Source: an uncultured Verrucomicrobiota bacterium (GTDB taxonomy: Bacteria > Verrucomicrobiota > Verrucomicrobiia > Limisphaerales > UBA9464). From it: 40,375 nt of DNA. Positions 1-7,497 of the stretch are shown piece by piece (position 1 is the stretch's first letter; every line of letters starts with the position of its first letter). The position numbers were made by a program, and so were the translations under genes. The notes below the pieces were generated by a model. The model saw nothing but the letters and a program-made list of their open reading frames with translations. It had not been told where the DNA came from and did no database searches. The DNA is taken from contig CAJAHH010000016.1 of assembly GCA_903939515.1 (NCBI GenBank), forward strand, positions 1-40,375. Direction: 5' to 3'.

Positions 1-254
1 CCTTGGATAAGACTGCCATCCGCGCCGAATTAGCCCGCGGGGGACGCTTGAGCCTCCCTGAAATCCTCCGCCTCCGGGTCCGTCACCTCACGGCCGGGGT
101 GGCCATCGGCTCACGGGACTTCGTTAATCAGGTCTTCGCTCACCATCGCTCCCACTTCGGCCCAAAACGCATCGACGGAGCTCGTCCCATCCGCGGCGTC
201 CCTCTGCCTCACCTAAAAACACTCCGCGACCTCCGCATCAATGCCATCGGTTAG
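1..254 (+). CDS. REP-associated tyrosine transposase (RAYT), C-terminal part, cut by window edge
   Basis: The open frame runs in from the left edge and stops at 252-254. Only about 83 residues are visible. The segment with GVAIGSRDFVNQVFAHHR followed by FGPKR and GARPIRG matches what I know of the C-terminal extension of Y1/RAYT-type transposases common in Verrucomicrobiota and Planctomycetes. These enzymes cut and join single-stranded DNA and are linked to spread of short palindromic repeats. The catalytic HUH and Tyr motifs would lie upstream, outside the window, so I cannot say whether the gene is intact. The first in-window start-like codon (TTG at 3) is unlikely to be the true start. Confidence 0.7.
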   Translation, partial: LDKTAIRAELARGGRLSLPEILRLRVRHLTAGVAIGSRDFVNQVFAHHRSHFGPKRIDGARPIRGVPLPHLKTLRDLRINAIG

Positions 255-341
255 GCCTTACAGATCCGGCAGGAAGGGGCAAATCGGAGGTCCGAAATCC
301 AGATTGGGCAGAGAAACTTCGATTGGAGATCAGGATGAGAC

Positions 342-959
342 TTAAAGCCCCATCAGGGCCGAGACACGGGAGACCGTTTCCACAGCATCCGCATGAATCC
401 ATGTCTGCCATCCACGCGAGTCTCCAGCGGCAATATTCTCCGGACGGTCATCCAGATAGAGCAAGTCTTGGCCGGAGTGTCCGGTGACACGCTCGACAGC
501 TTCATAGATCCGACTATCTGGCTTCATTGAGTGGACCTCGTAGGACAGAACTTCGCCGGTAAACTGACGGTAGAAGTCAAAGGATGTGCGCACATAGCGG
601 ATTGCCTGCGCATTGGTGTTGGAAAAAACATAAGTGGGAACGCCCCTTCGAACCAACTTCCCCTGAAGTGCTACCATCGGGACGATCTCAGTGAAGATGT
701 CGCCGAACCAATTCAGAAACTCTTCTTCAGTACCACGAAACCCGGTCGCCATAACCACCGCATCATAAAATTCACGGTCGCTGATAAGGCCCGTCTCGTA
801 GCGATGTAGAAGCGGGGTCTGGTTGACCACAGCCAGGATCTCCTCGGCGGAGACGCTGGACTGGCTTGCCATGCGACGGGCCAGGATTCCGTAATCGAAA
901 TCGAGAAGCACTTTGCCCAAGTCAAAAACGACGGCTTGCGGTACTCGTGAGGCATTCAT
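342..959 (-). CDS. HAD-superfamily hydrolase, YihX/epoxide-hydrolase-N type
   Basis: A 205-residue cytosolic haloacid-dehalogenase-fold phosphatase. All four HAD motifs are visible. Motif I is FDLGKVLLDFD, with the nucleophile at Asp13 and Gly where many phosphatases have a second Asp, as is normal for the YihX-like subgroup. Motif II is SNTN near residue 114, motif III is the Lys of MKPDSRIY near 146, and motif IV is YLDDRPENI near 168. The cap is a short helical insert after motif I. The substrate is probably a small sugar phosphate or nucleotide, but this cannot be read from sequence. Its ATG overlaps the recR stop as ATGA (956-959), so it is the last gene of the dnaX-ybaB-recR unit and probably translationally coupled. 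Confidence 0.85.
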   Translation of the reverse strand: MNASRVPQAVVFDLGKVLLDFDYGILARRMASQSSVSAEEILAVVNQTPLLHRYETGLISDREFYDAVVMATGFRGTEEEFLNWFGDIFTEIVPMVALQGKLVRRGVPTYVFSNTNAQAIRYVRTSFDFYRQFTGEVLSYEVHSMKPDSRIYEAVERVTGHSGQDLLYLDDRPENIAAGDSRGWQTWIHADAVETVSRVSALMGL

Positions 960-1558
960 GAAAATTCGCGTCGACCCTCCAGGGCTCGGCTCAATGTGAG
1001 CTCGTCGGCGTATTCCAAACCCGCTCCGGCCGGCAGCCCTTGAGCCAGTCGGGTAATGCGTGCACCGGCTCCGGCCAAGCGCTGGCGGATGTAGTGGGCC
1101 GTTGCCTCGCCCTCGACATCCCCAGACAACGCCACCACCACCTCACGAACAGGGCCCTCCGACATGCGGGCTTCCAACTCGCGGATCCGAAGATCTTCCG
1201 GGCCTACGCCGTCCAGTGGGCTCAATTTACCCCCCAAAACGTGATACCTGCCTCGGAAGGTACCGGATTTCTCAAAACTCAAGATGTCCGTGGGTCGTTC
1301 GACCACACAGAGCAACCCAGCATCGCGCAGGCCATCGGAACAAATTCGGCACGGTTGACACTCGGTCAACCCCCCGCACCGCTCGCAGGCGACAATACGC
1401 TCGCGGGCAAACATCAATGCTTCGGACAGAACTCGCACCCGCTCCGGCTCCATTTGGATGACATGGAGCGCCATCCTCTCGGCCGAACGCGGTCCAATCC
1501 CAGGCAACGATTTGAGCGCGAGGACCAGCGCCTGAATCGGAAGGGGCAACTCGGTCAT
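956..1558 (-). CDS. recR: Recombination mediator RecR
   Basis: A 200-residue protein of normal RecR length. With RecO and RecF it helps load RecA on SSB-coated gaps. An N-terminal helix-hairpin-helix (LPGIGPRSAERMA, about 18-30) is followed by a four-Cys zinc site (Cys58, Cys61, Cys70, Cys73, with an extra Cys67). Then comes a TOPRIM domain starting near LLCVVERPTDI, with the Walker-like ALSGDVEGEATAHYI segment and a C-terminal ITRLAQGLPAGAGLEYAD motif. All are typical of RecR. It lies 15 bp after ybaB and overlaps the HAD gene by 4 bp. The dnaX-ybaB-recR order is one of the best conserved bacterial clusters, which supports the call. Confidence 0.97.
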   Translation of the reverse strand: MTELPLPIQALVLALKSLPGIGPRSAERMALHVIQMEPERVRVLSEALMFARERIVACERCGGLTECQPCRICSDGLRDAGLLCVVERPTDILSFEKSGTFRGRYHVLGGKLSPLDGVGPEDLRIRELEARMSEGPVREVVVALSGDVEGEATAHYIRQRLAGAGARITRLAQGLPAGAGLEYADELTLSRALEGRREFS

Positions 1559-1573
1559 CGCATCAATTCAGGT

Positions 1574-1885
1574 TCAGAACATCCCCGGAAGGCCAAAACC
1601 CTGGGTTACTGAACCCATCTCCTTGTTAGAGACCTCCTTGGCCTGAGCAAGTCCTTGGTTGATCGCCGTCAGCAAAAGATCTTCCAAGAATGCCACGTCG
1701 TCCTTGTTCACCGCATCCGGGTTAATGTGAATGGCTTTTAGCTGTCCATCTCCAGAGACGACCACTTTAACGGCTCCCCCACCTGATGTGGTTTCGATGG
1801 TCTTCTGGGCGATGGACGCTTGGACGGTTTCCATCTGCTGCTGGATCCGCTGTGCCTGCCGCATGAGTTTTCCAACGCTGCTCAT
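1574..1885 (-). CDS. ybaB: YbaB/EbfC family nucleoid-associated protein
   Basis: A 103-residue small DNA-binding protein of the YbaB/EbfC family, which forms dimers with pincer-like helices and binds DNA in the nucleoid. The N-terminal helix is Gln-rich (KLMRQAQRIQQQMETVQA). It is followed by the conserved sheet GGGAVKVVVSGDGQLKAIHI and a C-terminal helix ending in a Gly/Phe-rich tail (TQGFGLPGMF). The position between dnaX and recR is the family's usual place. The ATG at 1885 is the natural start. About 103 bp separate it from the dnaX stop. Confidence 0.95.
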   Translation of the reverse strand: MSSVGKLMRQAQRIQQQMETVQASIAQKTIETTSGGGAVKVVVSGDGQLKAIHINPDAVNKDDVAFLEDLLLTAINQGLAQAKEVSNKEMGSVTQGFGLPGMF

Positions 1886-1988
1886 AGTGTGTGGTTACGA
1901 AGTGAAATTGTTGTCCTGTCTGGCGTCAGTCTGGACGAGAGATCCCACCGGAGGCAACCCTGGGGTCGATGATTGGAATCCCAATGCG

Positions 1989-3872
1989 TCAACTCGCTTC
2001 AGCAGGTCCCCGGACTTCCATAATCCGACCCTTGAAAACCTCCAATGCCTGACGGATCAGCGGGTCGTTGAGGAATTCATCCTTGTTCAACAAAACCGGT
2101 GCTCCCGCTTTGGGTTTGGCCTCCGTTGGCTTCACCTCGGACGCGGAGGGTCGGGCGCTTTCCCGGGGTGAGGTCGCAGGGCTCAATACAGGGACCACCG
2201 GCTCCGGAACTGAAAGACTCTCCGAGACCACAAAACGCAACGTCACCCTCTTGCCGGTGATGGTCTGAAGCACCGTTTGCAGGGTGCCAATGTTCCGAGC
2301 GGTATCGAGATAGGCTTCAGGGGGATGAGCGATGGTCAATGTCTCGCGCAACCAACTCTCCGCGCGACTCTGTTGCAGGGCTGCCCGAAGGAGTCCCTCA
2401 CTGTGAGGCAATTGCGCCATCAATACTTGCCAGATCGCCTCGATCGTCTGGGAACTCTCCGACAGTAACGGGGCCGAATCTAACGGCGATTTGGCCGGTC
2501 CACTCGGAGTCGGGAGCGAAGAGACAGCGGCGGCCGGCGGGTTGACGACTGGAGCCACTGACGGAACCGACGCCGCTGGAGGTTTCGGCAACGGCGGGTT
2601 GACCGGCGGGGACGCCACTGTAGGGGCCACTACGGTAGGGGTAACCACGGGGGCCGGCGGCACCACAGGGGCTAGGGAGTTCACCTTCGTTGCCGACGCT
2701 GCAGGCACTGCCACCGCAGGACCCGCCGGAACCTGATCCCGCATCGCCTTCAATTGCTTGAGCACGGCATCAAGGCTCGTGGCCTCGCGGGCTTGGATCA
2801 CCTTGAGCAACGTCACCTCCATGAAGATGCGCTTGGAAGCCACCTCTCGCTGACGCCCCTCGGCCGCACTCAACACCTCCATCACTCGAGTCAGGGCGTC
2901 CGCGTCGATGTGTTTGGCCTGTCGAGTGAGTGCCCCCATCTCGGCTTCACTGACATTGAGCAAACCCGCCTCGGACCCGGAAACCAGAAAGAGCAACAAA
3001 TTGCGGAAATGATTGAGCAAGTCCGCCAGCAGACGCCCCAAGTCTTTACCGGAACTGGTCAGCTCCTCCAGAAGCCGCAAGGTGGTGGCAATATCGCCCT
3101 CCAAAAGCGCGTCCACCAGCTGCATGAGCTGAGCACGGGCCGCCAAGCCGAACATCGACAACACATCGGATTCGACAATCCGGTCACCGCAAAAGCTGAT
3201 CAACTGGTCCAGAGTCGACTCGGCATCCCTCATGCCGCCGTCCGCACCACGGGCGATGGCCAAGAGGGCGTCCGGATCGATCGAGACCTTCTCTTGCTCG
3301 GCGATCCAAGCCAGATGCTTGACGATGAGTGCCGCTGGGATACGACGAAGGTCAAACCGCTGGCATCGACTCAGAATCGTCGGCAAAACCTTCTCGGGAT
3401 CGGTCGTCGCGAAGAGAAACTTCACATGCGGCGGGGGCTCTTCCAACGTCTTGAGCAGCGCATTGAAAGCCGCTGTCGAGAGCATGTGCACCTCGTCGAT
3501 GATGTAGATTTTGTATTTGCCCGAGGCGGGCGCAAACTTGGCCGTATCCCGCAACTCACGAACTTGGTCGACGCCGTTGTTCGAAGCACCGTCGATCTCC
3601 AATACGTCCAAGGAGCGCCCCTCGGTGATTTCCTTCACCCTCGGGTCGGCATCGTCGAACTCAACGCTGGGTCCACCGGTGCAATTGAGCGCCTTGGCAA
3701 AGATGCGCGCCAAGGTGGTCTTGCCTGTACCACGAGGCCCACAGAACAAATAGCCATGCGCGATCCGCCCCAGACGAATGGCGTTGGCCAAGGTGGTGGT
3801 CACATGTTCCTGCCCCACCACGTCGGCAAAACGCTGGGGACGGTATTTTCGGGCGATGACCTGGTAACTCAC
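1989..3872 (-). CDS. dnaX: DNA polymerase III subunit gamma/tau
   Basis: Clamp-loader ATPase of the replicative polymerase. I choose the GTG at 3872 because it gives the family N-terminus VSYQVIARKYRPQRF. An upstream in-frame ATG at 3917 would add 15 unrelated residues. Domains: AAA+ module with Walker A GPRGTGKTT (45-53), Walker B IIDEVHML (about 124-131) and the SRC sensor region (TILSRCQRFDL, about 165-175); helical domain III to about 370; a long Pro/Ala/Val linker (about 390-475); and a C-terminal domain V-like part. Odd: of the usual zinc module only Cys64 remains. The other three cysteines are replaced by an acidic PSVEFDDADPRVKEI stretch. The zinc site is therefore probably absent while the ATPase motifs are intact. 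Followed by ybaB and recR. Confidence 0.95.
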   Translation of the reverse strand: MSYQVIARKYRPQRFADVVGQEHVTTTLANAIRLGRIAHGYLFCGPRGTGKTTLARIFAKALNCTGGPSVEFDDADPRVKEITEGRSLDVLEIDGASNNGVDQVRELRDTAKFAPASGKYKIYIIDEVHMLSTAAFNALLKTLEEPPPHVKFLFATTDPEKVLPTILSRCQRFDLRRIPAALIVKHLAWIAEQEKVSIDPDALLAIARGADGGMRDAESTLDQLISFCGDRIVESDVLSMFGLAARAQLMQLVDALLEGDIATTLRLLEELTSSGKDLGRLLADLLNHFRNLLLFLVSGSEAGLLNVSEAEMGALTRQAKHIDADALTRVMEVLSAAEGRQREVASKRIFMEVTLLKVIQAREATSLDAVLKQLKAMRDQVPAGPAVAVPAASATKVNSLAPVVPPAPVVTPTVVAPTVASPPVNPPLPKPPAASVPSVAPVVNPPAAAVSSLPTPSGPAKSPLDSAPLLSESSQTIEAIWQVLMAQLPHSEGLLRAALQQSRAESWLRETLTIAHPPEAYLDTARNIGTLQTVLQTITGKRVTLRFVVSESLSVPEPVVPVLSPATSPRESARPSASEVKPTEAKPKAGAPVLLNKDEFLNDPLIRQALEVFKGRIMEVRGPAEAS

Positions 3873-3934
3873 GGTTAGAAGACAATTGAAGTCCGAAGCC
3901 CGTCCATTGGAAAGCAAACAGCGCAGTCAACAAC

Positions 3935-3960
3935 ACGGTTTCCCAGTCTTCTGGGAGGCC
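3935..3960 (-). terminator. Weak hairpin between rluA-like gene and dnaX
   Basis: A short inverted repeat, CCCAG-AAGA-CTGGG read on the minus strand, is flanked by CGG/CCG that can add three outer pairs. It lies just after the pseudouridine-synthase stop. There is no T-tract, so it may be a weak terminator, an RNA-processing hairpin or nothing. Confidence 0.25.
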
Positions 3961-3972
3961 GTGGCTGGATGA

Positions 3973-4779
3973 CTATTTGCCGAACTTGCGGAGGTACTTG
4001 AGAGCCACCTCCAGGTCGTCATGCCAGGGAGCCGTGATCTCGACCCGCCGCTCGTCGTCCGGATGGGCCACCCCTAATTTCCACGCATGTAGGGCGAGCG
4101 ATGGGGTCAATGGGCGCTCCTCCTGACCTTCCTTAAGACGGTAAGAGGGTTTCAGCGCTGAGAGGAACAACCGACGTCCATCCCCGTAAAACTCATCTCC
4201 GTAGATGGGAAAGCCCGCAAACTTGAGGTGAACCCGGATCTGGTGGGTTCGGCCCGTCTCGGGATGGCAGGACAACAAGGTCACGCCACGGAACCGCTCC
4301 AAGACCCGAAAACGCGTGAAGGCTTTCTTGCCGTCCTTGTTCCAGCGCATCATGCCCGTCAGACGAGGATCCTGCATCAGCTTGAGATCCACCTCGAACT
4401 CGTCCTGCTCCGGATTGCCGGGCACCAGGGCCACATAGGTCTTCTCGGGCTTCGCACCGCCGAACTGGTTGGCCAAGTGGACCAACGCCGGCTTGTCCTT
4501 GGCCAGCAACAGAACGCCCGTGGTTTCGAAATCCAACCGGTGAGCGTTGGCCAAATAGTCCAACTTCCGACTCGCCGCCCATTCCGTCCCACGCTCAATG
4601 CCCGCATGGAGCAGTTTCATGAGGTTCGGGCGCTCCGGATCGTAGCGGTCTGGAGATGTGAGTAACCGCGCCGGCTTGTCGATGGCAAGCAGGCGGGCGT
4701 CTTCGTAGACGACGGGGACAGACCAGAACTGGCCGGTCACCGGTGCGGAGAGTTTAATGACCGGCCTCGGGGCCTTCAT
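3973..4779 (-). CDS. RluA-family RNA pseudouridine synthase
   Basis: A 268-residue pseudouridine synthase that isomerises a uridine in rRNA or tRNA. The catalytic motif HRLDFETTGVLLLAK is at 80-94, with Asp83 as the catalytic residue. The conserved HPETGRTHQIRVHL segment follows near 170-185, then GFPIYGDEFYG. There is no N-terminal S4 domain, so it is closer to the RluA/RluC-like catalytic core alone than to RluD. The exact target base cannot be told. Its ATG overlaps the stop of the upstream PpiD-like gene by 4 bp (ATGA at 4776-4779). It ends about 100 bp before dnaX. Confidence 0.92.
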   Translation of the reverse strand: MKAPRPVIKLSAPVTGQFWSVPVVYEDARLLAIDKPARLLTSPDRYDPERPNLMKLLHAGIERGTEWAASRKLDYLANAHRLDFETTGVLLLAKDKPALVHLANQFGGAKPEKTYVALVPGNPEQDEFEVDLKLMQDPRLTGMMRWNKDGKKAFTRFRVLERFRGVTLLSCHPETGRTHQIRVHLKFAGFPIYGDEFYGDGRRLFLSALKPSYRLKEGQEERPLTPSLALHAWKLGVAHPDDERRVEITAPWHDDLEVALKYLRKFGK

Positions 4780-6437
4780 TGGGCGGGCGGCACGCCAGAC
4801 AAGGTCGAAGGTGTCTTGGCGGCCAAGGCTCCCGACTTCTGGAACTCAGAGGAGAACCAAGACTGGAACACGGACATGCGGCGCTGCTGCCGAGCCTCGA
4901 TGAGCGCCGCAGGCAAGGCCTGATTCATGGCCTCATTGGACACGGGTTCTTTCTTCTCCAAGTACAGAACGAAACCACCATCGGTGCTTTCGGTGTAGCG
5001 AGAGACCCCATTGAGCTTGGCGCTCGTCGCGGCGTTGCGCACGAGGTAGAGGTTCAGGCGGGAATCCAGACCTGCGACGTTCTGGGCCGCAGTCGTGAAT
5101 TCCGGAACTGCGACGACCGAAGCCTTCTCGGCCGATGCGATGTCGGCAAAGCGCTTTCCAGAGCTCAGGCCAACCGTGGCAGTCGCTTGGAACTTTTCAC
5201 CCGCCTCGCGGGCCGAGGCACGGGCGCGATCCATCTTGTAGTCTTGAAGCACCCGCTCGCGGACCGTAGCAAACGAAGGGATCTCCGGGGCGAGCTTGGT
5301 CTGAAGCATCGGAATCACTACGAAACCATCACCGTCCAAAGGTTCTGTGTACGGCGTTTCAGCGTTGAGTCCTGCCACGCGCTGCGGCAACGCCTGCACA
5401 CTCTCCAAACCGACGATGCGCTCACCCGCACGGAACGGGGTGGTGCTGCGCAAAGGCACCTTCAATTTAGCGGCCGTCATGGCAAACGACGAGGCCGTTA
5501 CGTTGGTCAGGCTGCCCAGCTCGTCATTGAAACGAACGGCTTCCTGACGGGCCAGACCCAGAGCGCCCTGAGAAGCCGCTTCATCACGGATCTTGCGCAA
5601 GGCGGCGTCCTTGCTCAGCACCTTTTCGTTCTCATCGCGGAACGTGTCGGCACCGCGCTGCTTGTAGAACTCTTCCAGACGATTGGTGAAGCCCGGCTCC
5701 TTGGCGATCATGGCCTCGGCCTCGGCGATGTGGCTGGTCGCGTCAAAGCGCACATACACCAGCACGGAACGCTCGGGGATGCGGTAGTAGGCGATACGGT
5801 TGCTGTAGAACTTGCTGAGGTCTTCCGGCTTGGCTGTGATGCTGGCCACACGGTTGGACACGCTGAAGAGAGCGGCCTTGGTCACCCACCGCTCGTTGTC
5901 CCGGCGATAATCGGCTTCAACCTCACGCGGCGTGACCAAACGCGAGGCGGCTCCCACCGTCTCGACCAAGTGCTGAATGGCCACCTGCTGGCGGATGTGC
6001 TCCAGGAACGTGGCCTCGTCGATGCGGGCGCGCTGCCGGAGGTTCTGTATGAAGGCGTCGTAGTTGAAGGTTCCCGTGTTGGGGTCCTTGAAGTTCTCAC
6101 GCAAGTACTTGCCCACGGCGTCATCGCTCACCTGGATGCCCATTTCCTTCACCTTGGCTTGAAGCACCATCAACTCGGCGACCTGACGCTCATTGTCGGC
6201 GGAGGCTCCACGAGCGCGACCACCGCGCAGTGCTTCATCCACGGCTGCCGCCGTGCGGGCCTTGAGCAGCTGATCACGGGTGATCGGCCGGCCGTAGAGC
6301 TTTCCGAAATCGGAGCCACCGAAATCAAAAGAGTTTCGACCGCCACTGGCATCACTCCAGATAACGAAGCTGGAGATGACCGCGGTGACGATGATGGCCC
6401 AGAGCCAGTTCGAATGTTTGCGAATCGATCCGATCAT
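4776..6437 (-). CDS. PpiD/SurA-like membrane-anchored periplasmic chaperone
   Basis: A 553-residue protein with a short basic N-terminus and one membrane helix (about 11-28, WLWAIIVTAVISSFVIW), the layout of PpiD-type foldases facing the periplasm. Residues about 45-190 look like a SurA/PpiD N-terminal chaperone domain: GKLYGRPITRDQLLKAR, a helical bundle, then FKDPNTGTFNYDAFIQNLRQ and the VTPREVEADYRRDNE helix. I do not see the usual parvulin signature (GGDLG-type loop and paired His) in the middle. It may therefore be a chaperone whose isomerase domain is lost or strongly diverged. It heads the minus-strand run and overlaps the pseudouridine-synthase gene by ATGA, suggesting cotranscription. 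Confidence 0.8.
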   Translation of the reverse strand: MIGSIRKHSNWLWAIIVTAVISSFVIWSDASGGRNSFDFGGSDFGKLYGRPITRDQLLKARTAAAVDEALRGGRARGASADNERQVAELMVLQAKVKEMGIQVSDDAVGKYLRENFKDPNTGTFNYDAFIQNLRQRARIDEATFLEHIRQQVAIQHLVETVGAASRLVTPREVEADYRRDNERWVTKAALFSVSNRVASITAKPEDLSKFYSNRIAYYRIPERSVLVYVRFDATSHIAEAEAMIAKEPGFTNRLEEFYKQRGADTFRDENEKVLSKDAALRKIRDEAASQGALGLARQEAVRFNDELGSLTNVTASSFAMTAAKLKVPLRSTTPFRAGERIVGLESVQALPQRVAGLNAETPYTEPLDGDGFVVIPMLQTKLAPEIPSFATVRERVLQDYKMDRARASAREAGEKFQATATVGLSSGKRFADIASAEKASVVAVPEFTTAAQNVAGLDSRLNLYLVRNAATSAKLNGVSRYTESTDGGFVLYLEKKEPVSNEAMNQALPAALIEARQQRRMSVFQSWFSSEFQKSGALAAKTPSTLSGVPPAQ

Positions 6438-6588
6438 AAAATTTGCTGAGTCGACGGAGCCGCTGAACCTAATGGCTGCAGGAAAACCGGGTCAAACCGT
6501 AAAACAGACGGACTTCCGGGCTAAGGCCCAAAGGTTTTCACCGCTCGTCGCTTTCCTACCGGTCCATTCTGCAGGGAGATTTCATTCC

Positions 6589-6617
6589 TTATCCACAGAA
6601 ATGAGCCCTTATCCGGA
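6589..6617 (+). promoter_or_regulatory. DnaA-box-like 9-mer with a partial second copy
   Basis: TTATCCACA at 6589-6597 is an exact match to the classical DnaA box. TTATCCGGA at 6609-6617 matches 7 of 9 positions in the same orientation, 20 bp further on. Two boxes do not make an origin, and dnaA/dnaN are not nearby. A regulatory DnaA site, or chance, is more likely. Confidence 0.25.
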
Positions 6618-6641
6618 AGGATTTAGTGAGGAGCGAAAGTT

Positions 6642-6764
6642 ATGGCAGAAGAAGACCCGCCCAGCGCGACCGGTTTCACTGAATCGTTCCGGCTTAAAAC
6701 GAAACAAGCGCTCTGGGTGATTCCGACTCCTCAGGGAAACTTGCGGCAAAACCCTCCGATTTGA
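6642..6764 (+). CDS. Possible small protein, 40 aa, with strong Shine-Dalgarno
   Basis: An ATG at 6642 opens a 40-codon frame ending in TGA at 6762-6764. GAGGAG (6628-6633) sits 8 bp before the ATG, whereas most genes here show no recognisable SD. The peptide begins MAEEDPPSATGF and contains a hydrophobic ALWVIP stretch; I recognise no family. The frame is antisense to its neighbours and stops before the 14-bp hairpin at 6803-6834, which could serve as its terminator. It may be a true small gene, a remnant or coincidence. Confidence 0.3.
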   Translation: MAEEDPPSATGFTESFRLKTKQALWVIPTPQGNLRQNPPI

Positions 6765-6802
6765 AGACCATTGAAAAGTGACCTCTATGGCCTCTCTCAT
6801 GG

Positions 6803-6834
6803 AAAGGGCGGAATGGTTGCCCATTCCGCCCTTT
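6803..6834. terminator. 14-bp perfect hairpin, likely terminator of the peroxiredoxin gene
   Basis: AAAGGGCGGAATGG (6803-6816), loop TTGC, and its exact complement (6821-6834). It starts about 40 bp beyond the peroxiredoxin stop. The stem ends in TTT on either strand, so it could act in both directions, but there is no long U-tract. Confidence 0.65.
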
Positions 6835-6873
6835 GAAAACACTCGGCAACTGACCGAGCGAGTGACTGATACC

Positions 6874-7353
6874 TTACTGAAGCTGGGCCAACACAGCCTT
6901 CACGGCTTCGAAGTTAGGCAGGTCCTTCGGCGTAGCAGTTTGCTCGGCGTAATGGACCGAGCCGTCTTTACCAATGACAAACGCGGCGCGAGCCGAGGTG
7001 TCACCCACACCGGCCAACATCGGGAACAGAACCCCGTAGGCCTTGGTCGTCTCCTTGTTCAGATCGCTGACCAGCTTGATGCCGATCTTGCTCTGATTGG
7101 CCCAAGCCTCTTGCGCAAAGGGGCTGTCGACGCTGATGCCGATGACATCTGCATTGAGACCGGTGTACTGCGAGAGACCGGCCGTGATGTCGCACAACTC
7201 CTGGGTGCAGACTCCGGTGAAAGCCAGAGGAACGAACAACAAGACGGTGTTCTTGGAGCCAAAGTTGGCGCTGAGCTTTACGTCAACCAGACCGGTCGAG
7301 GTCTTGGACTTGAGGGTGAAATCAGGCGCGGCGGATCCGACAGCGATAGGCAT
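6874..7353 (-). CDS. AhpE-like peroxiredoxin
   Basis: A thioredoxin-fold peroxidase that reduces peroxides with an active-site Cys. I start it at ATG 7353 (159 residues, MPIAVGSAAPDFTL). The open frame upstream adds unrelated residues. The active-site motif is PLAFTGVCTQELC, with the peroxidatic Cys49 in the PxxxT/SxxC setting and Cys54 five residues later as a possible resolving partner. The sequence resembles the AhpE/BCP side of the family (LAFTGVC, WANQSKIG, AYGVLFPMLAGVGDTSARAAFVI). Cytosolic, no signal peptide. It appears monocistronic: a strong hairpin follows, and 144 bp separate its ATG from the stop of the upstream ceramidase-like gene. Confidence 0.92.
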   Translation of the reverse strand: MPIAVGSAAPDFTLKSKTSTGLVDVKLSANFGSKNTVLLFVPLAFTGVCTQELCDITAGLSQYTGLNADVIGISVDSPFAQEAWANQSKIGIKLVSDLNKETTKAYGVLFPMLAGVGDTSARAAFVIGKDGSVHYAEQTATPKDLPNFEAVKAVLAQLQ

Positions 7354-7497
7354 AGTTTGTACGAATTTGACAGTTTTAAACCAACGTTGCCCCGGAGCCC
7401 TAAGCCGACTTGGTCGACCTGTCAAACCCCGCGTTGTGGAGAGTTGTTTTTGGTTACCTCGGTTTGCCCCTCAGGAAGCCGGTCCTTTTCCCCGACT

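Larger units (their letters stand above)
6438..6873. other. 436-bp intergenic stretch
   Basis: Lies between the 5' end of the PpiD-like gene and the 3' end of the peroxiredoxin gene, both on the minus strand. It should hold the promoter of the PpiD-rluA unit. Recognised contents are one exact DnaA-box-like 9-mer (6589-6597), a small ORF with a strong SD (6642-6764) and a strong hairpin (6803-6834). No longer gene is supported. Confidence 0.7.

Noticed and set aside
3872-3917. Upstream ATG start for dnaX at 3917
   Set aside because: It adds 15 residues with no family similarity, while GTG 3872 gives the conserved SYQVIARKYRP start.
3873-3972. SRP (4.5S) RNA gene next to dnaX, as found in some bacteria
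   Set aside because: The conserved GGAAGCAGC-type tip and its pairing are absent.
4779-6449. 556-codon open frame antisense to the PpiD-like gene
   Set aside because: High GC opens shadow frames; its sequence is His/Arg/Gly-rich with no domain, while the minus frame has a coherent protein.
6589-6617. Replication origin
   Set aside because: Only one exact and one partial DnaA box, no AT-rich unwinding stretch and no dnaA or dnaN nearby.
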